Shown here piece by piece: positions 50,716 to 55,250 of a DNA stretch of 55,250 nucleotides. The position numbers and the translations under genes are program-made. Under the pieces are notes generated by a model, which did no database searches, was not told the origin of the DNA, and worked only from the letters and a program-made list of their open reading frames with translations. Origin of the DNA: Mesoaciditoga sp964503355 (GTDB taxonomy: Bacteria; Thermotogota; Thermotogae; Mesoaciditogales; Mesoaciditogaceae). The stretch is taken from positions 1-55,250 of the forward strand of contig CAZCZS010000001.1 in assembly GCA_964503355.1 (NCBI GenBank), written 5' to 3'. Numbering within the stretch: position 1 is the first letter of the stretch; each line of letters starts with the position of its first letter.

Positions 50716-51156
50716 TCAAAATTGGTTTAGGTTGTTTACAACCAATTCTGGCAGGGTAGAAAAACCGATTTTAAAAAGCGCCAACACATCCACAAAGACC
50801 TTATATTCGCTTAATCTGTACGTTGCTTCAAAATCCAACGCACCGACTATGTAGATTTTAAGCTTAGACAAATCTAAATTTCTTTCTTTTGCAAGTGAAA
50901 CGACTTTTCTTGCAGTTTCGTATTCGTAGGATGCGAGGGTGGAAATGGATTGATAACATTTATCCAAAGCCCTTCTTTCAAACGAAGACACTCGCTTTTG
51001 AATTTCTTCACTTGTAATACCCACCGCTTCATGGTACAAAGAAAACGCTTTTGGGGCGTTTTTAACGTATTCAAAGTAAAAATCCGGCCATCTTTCTTTT
51101 TCAAAAGACAAAATCTCGAAAAAATCCCTGCTCCTATCTAAAAACATGCTCTTCAT
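50716..51156 (-). CDS. Uncharacterised protein between Rrf2 regulator and rubredoxin
   Basis: A 146-aa protein of no recognised family. It is helical in character in the first two thirds: MFLDRSRDFFEILSFEKERWPDF, then YHEAVGITSEEIQKRVSSFERRALDKCYQS. The last part reads like alternating strands (KLKIYIVGALDFEATYRLSEYKVFVDVLALFKI). No signal peptide or membrane helix is present, so it is cytosolic. The ATG overlaps the Rrf2 stop (ATGA) and rubredoxin follows 33 nt later. Glu/His/Asp residues could bind metal, but no definite motif is seen. Confidence 0.75.
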   Translation of the reverse strand: MKSMFLDRSRDFFEILSFEKERWPDFYFEYVKNAPKAFSLYHEAVGITSEEIQKRVSSFERRALDKCYQSISTLASYEYETARKVVSLAKERNLDLSKLKIYIVGALDFEATYRLSEYKVFVDVLALFKIGFSTLPELVVNNLNQF

Positions 51157-51593
51157 CTTTTAGTGCTCTTTTCCTCCATTTCCACGAGATCCTGAAAAGT
51201 GTACTTCGAAAAAGTTTTTACCATCGCGTTGTAAGCTTCTTCCCAAATGTACTTGATCGAACATTCTTCAAAAGCTCCACATGTGTGGGCGGTATCTTTG
51301 TGATGCAAACAATTCAATCTCTTTATGGGATTTTCCAAAGCCAGTACCACATCAGAAATTCTTATCTCACTTGGGGATCTTGTCAAAGCGTATCCCCCAT
51401 TTTTGCCGCGAATGGTTTTGACTATTCCAACCTTTTTCATCTGAAAAAGAAGTTTTTCCATGTAATCGGAAGGGACATCTTGCTTTTCGACGATCTCTTT
51501 AAGCGTTAATTTTTTTACTCCTTTATTCCACGCACGCGCAAGTTCATAAACTGCTCTTGTGGCGTAAGCACTCTTCGTTGAAAGATCTAACAT
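51153..51593 (-). CDS. Rrf2 family transcriptional regulator
   Basis: A 146-aa winged-helix regulator. LSTKSAYATRAVYELARAW and LTLKEIVEKQDVPSDYMEKLLFQMKKVGIVKTIRGKNGGYALTR are the classical Rrf2 DNA-binding region. Three cysteines (C-x9-C-x5-C) follow near residues 95-111, where IscR and NsrR hold an Fe-S cluster, so it may sense iron-sulfur status, oxygen or NO. The ATG at 51593 follows GAGGTGAT. Its own promoter overlaps an imperfect dyad (TGACC-N5-GGTTA), consistent with autoregulation. Confidence 0.92.
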   Translation of the reverse strand: MLDLSTKSAYATRAVYELARAWNKGVKKLTLKEIVEKQDVPSDYMEKLLFQMKKVGIVKTIRGKNGGYALTRSPSEIRISDVVLALENPIKRLNCLHHKDTAHTCGAFEECSIKYIWEEAYNAMVKTFSKYTFQDLVEMEEKSTKR

Positions 51594-51630
51594 CAAATCA
51601 CCTCAAAATCAAATCACTTTCCGTTTCTTT

Positions 51631-51658
51631 ATTATAACCTAAACGGTCAACTTTTCAA
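51631..51658 (-). promoter_or_regulatory. Promoter of the Rrf2-rubredoxin operon with a dyad
   Basis: On the minus strand TTGAAA (51658-51653), a 16-nt spacer and TATAAT (51636-51631) form a good vegetative-type promoter. The spacer contains TGACC-GTTTA-GGTTA, an imperfect inverted repeat that overlaps the -10 and is a candidate Rrf2 operator. Confidence 0.65.
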
Positions 51659-51710
51659 CGAAGCTTATCAACGTGATGTTAATTTCATGTGAAATCGCCT
51701 TCATTATTTC

Positions 51711-51796
51711 GGCCTACGAGCTTTTGAACAAAGTCTTTCAACGTCATTACGGGCTACGACCTATTGATAAGAGTCTTTGACCTTAACGTCATTGTG
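51711..51796. repeat. Two degenerate direct repeats of about 40-46 bp
   Basis: GGCCTACGAG...AGTCTTTCA...ACGTCATTAC (51711-51750) is followed by GGGCTACGAC...AGTCTTTGA...ACGTCATTGTGG (51751-51796). The second has a small insertion. They lie in the gene-free region and lead into the hairpin modules of the dispersed repeat. Confidence 0.6.
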
Positions 51797-52068
51797 GACC
51801 TGATCCACAATCTCAGCTCTTTGAAGGATGAGATCCTGAATCAAGTTCAGGATGACCTTCTTTTGAAGTGAGAACGAGATCCCGGATCAGGTCCGGGACG
51901 ACCTCCGGTCGGTTCAGAACGATCCACGGTCAGTTCAAGATGACCTTCGGTTGGTACGGCATGACAGAAAGAAAAGATCCAGGATGACATCTTCAAAAAA
52001 TTCCCTTCTTGCTTGAAGAGTGATGTTTATTTGTCATAAGCCATTGAATGTAAAGTTCAAGCACAATG
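51788..52068. repeat. Dispersed palindromic repeat, expanded copy A
   Basis: Three 27-bp hairpin modules lie at 51788-51814, 51830-51856 and 51876-51902. The pattern is GAGATCC-stem-loop-stem-GATGAC, the first being in inverse orientation. The stems differ in sequence but stay paired: ATTGTGGA/TCCACAAT, TCCTGAA/TTCAGGA, TCCCGGA/TCCGGGA. The stretch 51808-51836 is identical (29 bp) to the inverse strand of the window end. The tail (about 51982-52068, AGGATGACATCTTCAAAAAA onward) also matches that copy. There is no coding potential. The region 51660-52095 holds only repeats. Confidence 0.85.
51900..51962. repeat. Degenerate 21-bp tandem repeat, three units
   Basis: Three units of exactly 21 bp (51900-51920, 51921-51941, 51942-51962) share the pattern GAyCywCGGTyrGTwC plus five variable bases. 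They follow the third hairpin module and are absent from the second copy at the end of the window, so they are an expansion specific to copy A. Confidence 0.6.
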
Positions 52069-52095
52069 TGGGAAAAACAAGATGAACTCGTTTTT

Positions 52096-52866
52096 CTAAA
52101 TGGATTTGACGTATCCTCCATCCACTCTTAGCGTTATTCCGGTGATGTAACTTGCCCTTTCAGAAGCGAGAAATGCCACGGCATTCGCTATCTCCTCTGG
52201 ACGTGCCAGTCTTTTCATATCCGTTTTTTCGGCTATCTCCATTTCCACTTTTTCAAAAGATGTATTTCTCGCTCGAGCGCTATCTTCAAACAGCTGTTTT
52301 ATTCTTTCCGTCAAAGTGTAACCAGGTGCAACACAGTTGAATGTAACTCCAGAAGAGGCGTGTTCAATCGAAAGACTCTTCATGAATCCTTCCACGGCCA
52401 TTCTCAAAGAATTTGATAGCAAAAGGCGTGGAATTGGTTCGAAAACAGAAATAGAGGTAGATGCGATAATCCTTCCCCATCCTTTCTTTATCATGGGGTC
52501 CAAAAAAACTTTTACCAAACGAACCGCGCTCATCAGTGTCAAGTTAAAAGCGCTCTCCCAATCTTCATCACTGAGATCTTCTATCTCTCCTGGCTTTGGA
52601 CCACCGACATTTACAAACAATATGTCCACTTCTTTTATTTTCTCTTTTAACAGTTCTATATCTTCACGTCGTGATAAATCCATGTCATGTCCGTGTGCCG
52701 TTATACCGTATTCTTTTGACAATTTTTTCGCCACTTTTTCGCTCTCGTGTCGTGCAACTATTTCCAAATTCACCCCTTCACGAGCTAACACCTCCGCGAC
52801 GGCCCTCCCGATACCTTTTGTACCTCCGCCTATGAAAGCCCTTTTTCCATTTATTCCTAAATCCAT
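52096..52866 (-). CDS. Short-chain dehydrogenase/reductase-like protein, atypical active site
   Basis: A 256-aa Rossmann-fold protein. The dinucleotide motif GGGTKGIGRA (about residue 13), the DMDLS and NVGGPKPGE segments and the C-terminal LASERASYITGITLRVDGGY are classical FabG-like SDR features. The usual YxxxK of the active site is replaced: after STSIS the sequence reads LLLSNSLRMAVEG, so Tyr becomes Ser and Lys becomes Arg. Catalysis must differ, or the protein may be a non-canonical SDR. It follows glpX by 21 nt and is probably co-transcribed. The ATG is preceded by AGGGGG. Confidence 0.85.
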   Translation of the reverse strand: MDLGINGKRAFIGGGTKGIGRAVAEVLAREGVNLEIVARHESEKVAKKLSKEYGITAHGHDMDLSRREDIELLKEKIKEVDILFVNVGGPKPGEIEDLSDEDWESAFNLTLMSAVRLVKVFLDPMIKKGWGRIIASTSISVFEPIPRLLLSNSLRMAVEGFMKSLSIEHASSGVTFNCVAPGYTLTERIKQLFEDSARARNTSFEKVEMEIAEKTDMKRLARPEEIANAVAFLASERASYITGITLRVDGGYVKSI

Positions 52867-52887
52867 CGCAAAACCCCCTTGCTTTTT

Positions 52888-53874
52888 CTACATTTCAAGT
52901 TTCACGTTTATTCCAGCACTTTTAAGTGCTATGGTCTTGTGTTTAAGATCATGAAAAGCTTCAACTTTTCTTATGGTATGAGTTTTCGAGCGCATGGCAA
53001 TGGTGTAAGTTACAGCGTAATTTCTGGAATATCTTACTCCCTTTAACAGATCACCATCTGTCACACCCGTTGCGGAGAAGACAACGTTTTCTCCTCCCGC
53101 AAGATCATCCGTGAAATACACCCTATCAGTATCGAGATCCGTGATCTTTTTCTTCTCTTCATTGCTTGGACGTAGTTTCACTTGAATTTCTCCCCCTAGC
53201 GATCTCAACGCCGCCGCGGCGAGTACAGCTTCTGGAGATCCACCTATTCCCATGTAAAGGTTTACTCCACTTTGCGGCAAAGCGGTCGCTATTGCGGCCG
53301 CGATATCACCATCGCTTATGAGTTTTATACGCGCGCCCACCTTTCTTATATCTTCGATGAGTTCTTCATGCCTGGGCCTGTTCAAGATGACGACCGTTAT
53401 CTCGTTCACATCTAATCCCAGTACGGCAGCAGCGATCTTCAAATTCTCTCGAACGCTGGCATTTATGTCCAATTTTCCCTTTAACTCCGGTCCACATGCG
53501 AGTTTTTGACAGTAAAAAGTTGGTAAAGAAGCCATTTTTCCCTTTTCGGTCGCAGCCATCACCGCTATCGCATTCGGCAGACCATTGGCGACCAATCTTG
53601 TGCCATCGATTGGATCGACCGCTATGTCCATCTCCGGAGAATTCTCAGACCAATTTCCAACTTCTTCACCTACGTAAAGCATCGGCGCTTTGTCTTTTTC
53701 GCCTTCACCTATGACAACGGTTCCTTTCACATCCACCAGCTCAAGCATTCCACGCATAGCGTCCACTGCAGCTTGATCGACCAGTTCTTTGTTTCCCAAA
53801 CCTAAATACTTACTTGCATTTAAAGCGGCGGCTTCCGTAACCCTGATGAGCTGTAAAGTGATCTCCTTTTGCAT
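52888..53874 (-). CDS. glpX: Fructose-1,6-bisphosphatase class II (GlpX)
   Basis: A 328-aa Mn2+-dependent phosphatase of gluconeogenesis that hydrolyses fructose 1,6-bisphosphate. VIGEGEKDKAPMLYVGEEVG and the metal motif DIAVDPIDGTRLVA are diagnostic, followed by LISDGDIAAAIATALP and YMGIGGSPEAVLAAAAL. The ATG at 53874 follows GGGAGG and gives the normal N-terminus with RVTEAAALNASK. It has a good promoter at 53951-53923. With pgi and eno in the window it completes part of the glycolysis/gluconeogenesis set. Confidence 0.96.
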   Translation of the reverse strand: MQKEITLQLIRVTEAAALNASKYLGLGNKELVDQAAVDAMRGMLELVDVKGTVVIGEGEKDKAPMLYVGEEVGNWSENSPEMDIAVDPIDGTRLVANGLPNAIAVMAATEKGKMASLPTFYCQKLACGPELKGKLDINASVRENLKIAAAVLGLDVNEITVVILNRPRHEELIEDIRKVGARIKLISDGDIAAAIATALPQSGVNLYMGIGGSPEAVLAAAALRSLGGEIQVKLRPSNEEKKKITDLDTDRVYFTDDLAGGENVVFSATGVTDGDLLKGVRYSRNYAVTYTIAMRSKTHTIRKVEAFHDLKHKTIALKSAGINVKLEM

Positions 53875-53922
53875 TTGCGCTCCCTCCCGAAAGATGTTAA
53901 ACAAGTGATTTTATACCTTACG

Positions 53923-53951
53923 ATTATACACATATTTCAGAACGGTTTCAA
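53923..53951 (-). promoter_or_regulatory. Promoter of glpX
   Basis: On the minus strand TTGAAA (53951-53946), exactly 17 nt of spacer, and TATAAT (53928-53923). This is a near-consensus vegetative promoter, with transcription expected near 53916, about 42 nt before the glpX ATG. Confidence 0.75.
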
Positions 53952-54024
53952 AGAATTTTCGATGGGATTTTTTAACGTTTTTTACTCACGTTATGCGTCA
54001 GCTTGAAGAAGAGCCGAAATCAAG

Positions 54025-54053
54025 TTGATCCTCAACGGAAGTTGTGGTAAAAT
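54025..54053 (+). promoter_or_regulatory. Promoter of tRNA-Gly
   Basis: TTGATC (54025-54030), 17 nt, then TAAAAT (54048-54053) preceded by TG at 54045-54046. The start would fall near 54060, about 11 nt before the mature tRNA 5' end. Confidence 0.65.
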
Positions 54054-54070
54054 TCGTATGTACGTCACGC

Positions 54071-54146
54071 GCGGCCATAGCTCAGTTGGTAGAGCATCAG
54101 CTTCCCAAGCTGAGGGTCGCGGGTTCGAGTCCCGTTGGCCGCTCCA
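54071..54146 (+). tRNA. tRNA-Gly (anticodon CCC)
   Basis: The cloverleaf is complete. The acceptor stem GCGGCCA pairs with TGGCCGC, and the D arm AGCTCAGTTGGTAGAGC is present. The anticodon stem TCAGC/GCTGA encloses loop TTCCCAA (anticodon CCC, reading GGG), and the T arm is GCGGGTTCGAGTCCCGT. Discriminator T73 and the C2-G71 pair fit bacterial glycine identity. The 3' CCA is encoded at 54144-54146. Confidence 0.96.
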
Positions 54147-54163
54147 GAAAATAACAAGCGTTG

Positions 54164-54189
54164 AAGCAGTCTGTAAGGACTGCTTTTTT
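54164..54189 (+). terminator. Intrinsic terminator after tRNA-Gly
   Basis: AAGCAGTC-TGTAAG-GACTGCTT followed by TTTT is an 8-bp hairpin with a T tract, 18 nt after the tRNA. It ends the tRNA transcript and lies just ahead of the next gene's start codon. Confidence 0.8.
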
Positions 54190-54207
54190 AAAGGGATGAA
54201 AAGCGAA

Positions 54208-55056
54208 ATGAAGACCGTTAAAGATGGTATTTACGTGAAAATTGGAAACACCAACGTTGGCGTTGTGGAAACGAACGAAGCTGTTTACATCATAGATACG
54301 GGTTCAAGTGTTAAATTCGCAAAAGAGTTGTACGATGAGCTTGAAGAAGTTAAAAAAGAAAAAATCGTGATAAACACGCATTCCCATGCGGATCATATTC
54401 AAGGAAACAACATCTTTCAAAAGAACGGTTCAAGGATCTTCGCTCACGAATTGGAGATACCGTTCATTCAACATCCCATGCTGGAAAGCTTTTACCTGTA
54501 TGGAGCAACGCCTCCAAAATCCTTGAAAGCGAGTTTTTACAAGGCGAAATCTTCGTTGGCTTTTCCTTTTGAAGAATTTAGGGCACCTGAAAATATAAAA
54601 TTGATTCCTTTGAGCGGTCATTCTCTCGGAATGACGGGCCTAAAAGTGGATGATGTTATTTTTTGCGGTGATGCCTATTTCGGCTCGCAAGTACTTGAAA
54701 AATATTCTTATCCTTACCTCGTAGACGTGAAAAATTTTTTGGAATCTTTAAAAAAACTCGAAAAATTGGATGCCACCGTTTACATTCCATCTCATGGAGA
54801 AATATCCACTCATCCCATGCAGGATATGAATAAAACCAAGAAAAATCTTTATCTTTTCATAGACGCCGTACTTGAGAGCGTTAAAGAGTTGAAATCGATC
54901 GAAGAGATCTCGTTTGAACTTTCAGAAAAGATGGATGTGAAGCTAAACGAGGGTACCTTTTACCTATTCAGATCTTTCATAAGTGCGATAATGTCGCACC
55001 TTGAAAAGCAGAATGAGATATATCAACCGTTGTTCGGTAGATGGAAAAAGCGTTGA
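54208..55056 (+). CDS. Metallo-beta-lactamase-fold hydrolase
   Basis: A 282-aa MBL-fold protein of unknown substrate. Zn motifs are THSHADHIQGN (HxHxDH, about residue 56), the His in LSGHSLGMTG, the Asp in FCGDAYFG and the final His in IPSHGEIS. A helical C-terminal tail of about 70 residues follows. The opening (YVKIGNTNVGVVETNEAVYIIDTG) resembles glyoxalase II-like and Zn-hydrolase members of the family. The ATG at 54208 has a purine-rich AAAGGGATGA upstream; the ATG at 54196 is too close to it. The tRNA terminator lies in front, so expression may need read-through or a promoter not recognised here. Confidence 0.85.
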   Translation: MKTVKDGIYVKIGNTNVGVVETNEAVYIIDTGSSVKFAKELYDELEEVKKEKIVINTHSHADHIQGNNIFQKNGSRIFAHELEIPFIQHPMLESFYLYGATPPKSLKASFYKAKSSLAFPFEEFRAPENIKLIPLSGHSLGMTGLKVDDVIFCGDAYFGSQVLEKYSYPYLVDVKNFLESLKKLEKLDATVYIPSHGEISTHPMQDMNKTKKNLYLFIDAVLESVKELKSIEEISFELSEKMDVKLNEGTFYLFRSFISAIMSHLEKQNEIYQPLFGRWKKR

Positions 55057-55062
55057 GATTTC

Positions 55063-55092
55063 AAAAATCCGCCGTTGCAACGGCGGATTTTT
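55063..55092 (+). terminator. Intrinsic terminator after the MBL-fold gene
   Basis: A perfect 30-nt palindrome (55063-55092) with an A5 arm, GC-rich centre ATCCGCCGTTGCAACGGCGGAT and T5 arm followed by CTTC. It begins 6 nt after the stop codon. Confidence 0.92.
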
Positions 55093-55124
55093 CTTCATCA
55101 AGCACTCAAATAAATGACTCAAGT

Positions 55125-55250
55125 TTGTGCGTTAACTTTACAAGCCAATGGCTTTTGGCCACATATCGCTTTTCAAGCGATAAGGGAATTTTTTTGAAGA
55201 TGTCATCCCGGACCTGATCCGGGATCTCATCCTTCAAAGAGCTGAGATTG
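55125..55250. repeat. Dispersed palindromic repeat, copy B (runs off the window)
   Basis: Read on the minus strand from the window edge, this copy matches copy A at 51808-51836 over 29 identical bases. It then carries the hairpin module GATCCCGGA-TCAGG-TCCGGGATGAC, followed by a tail matching 51982-52068 with scattered changes. It includes a 7-bp hairpin ATCGCTT-GAA-AAGCGAT that is decayed in copy A. The element continues beyond base 55250. Confidence 0.85.

Noticed and set aside
51597..52095. Possible CRISPR array in the repetitive gene-free region
   Set aside because: The repeats are palindromic, irregularly spaced, diverged and inverted relative to each other, with no uniform spacers and no cas genes.
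31608..53995. A shared 12-mer TTTACTCACGTT near 31611 and 53982
   Set aside because: Many 12-mer matches are expected by chance in 55 kb and the flanks do not align.
54025..54195. Long N-terminal extension of the MBL-fold gene reading through the tRNA
   Set aside because: The translated segment is the tRNA gene and its terminator; the real start is near 54208.

Overview
The window is about 55 kb of a draft chromosome (two runs of N, at 34411-34420 and 37438-37537) from an anaerobic, probably thermophilic bacterium. The gene content suggests the Thermotogota, possibly a Mesoaciditoga/Athalassotoga-like lineage. The reasons are a complete RnfCDGEAB cluster, a short Thermotoga-type RNase Z alongside a tRNA gene that encodes its own CCA, class II FBPase (GlpX), tungstate uptake, and lysine/glutamate-rich proteins. 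The taxonomy is inference; no rRNA is present. Genes are packed tightly, with very frequent 4-nt stop/start overlaps (ATGA, GTGA and notably TTGA) and many TTG starts.

Layout. 1-6720 (+): an envelope cluster of exported proteins (a 1162-aa Ig-like repeat protein, an anchored beta-rich protein, a small outer-membrane-barrel-like protein and an Ig-like lipoprotein). 6724-10200 (+): a DNA glycosylase, a methyltransferase, two ECF-type ATPases and apt. 10252-17512 (+): pgi, rnfCDGEAB and eno, joining glycolysis to ferredoxin:NAD+ ion pumping. 17509-24481 (+): murE-murF-mraY-murD-ftsW-murG. 31594-24470 (-): one long run starting at rpsF-ssb-rpsR-rplI and continuing through rnz, nfeD, a stomatin-like gene, a membrane protein, fliW, csrA, gatC, yraN, an AlaX-type editing gene and a small membrane protein. 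35583-31822 (-): maoC-like, an Mpv17-like membrane protein, murC (broken by a gap), tatD and a lipoprotein. 35710-39122 (+): rlmB, mutL (broken by a gap), dprA. 39142-50429 (+): an ABC exporter, a STAS protein, rpiB, a HAD phosphatase, mog and moeA, the tungstate transporter wtpABC, a CoA-transferase pair and htrA. 51593-50509 (-): an Rrf2 regulator, an unknown protein and rubredoxin. 51660-52070: repeats with no gene. 53874-52096 (-): glpX and an atypical SDR. 54071-55056 (+): tRNA-Gly(CCC) and a metallo-beta-lactamase-fold hydrolase. The window ends inside a second copy of the dispersed repeat.

The most notable observations are: a 13-bp perfect terminator-like hairpin inside the 5' codons of murE just after eno; two genes whose Shine-Dalgarno is separated from the start codon by a hairpin; an in-frame TAA at codon 4 of rpsF; murG without a canonical start codon upstream of its first motif; an RnfB reduced to its membrane anchor plus one [4Fe-4S] domain; and a dispersed repeat whose hairpins keep their pairing through compensatory changes. 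No CRISPR array, prophage, transposase or clear defence system was found.
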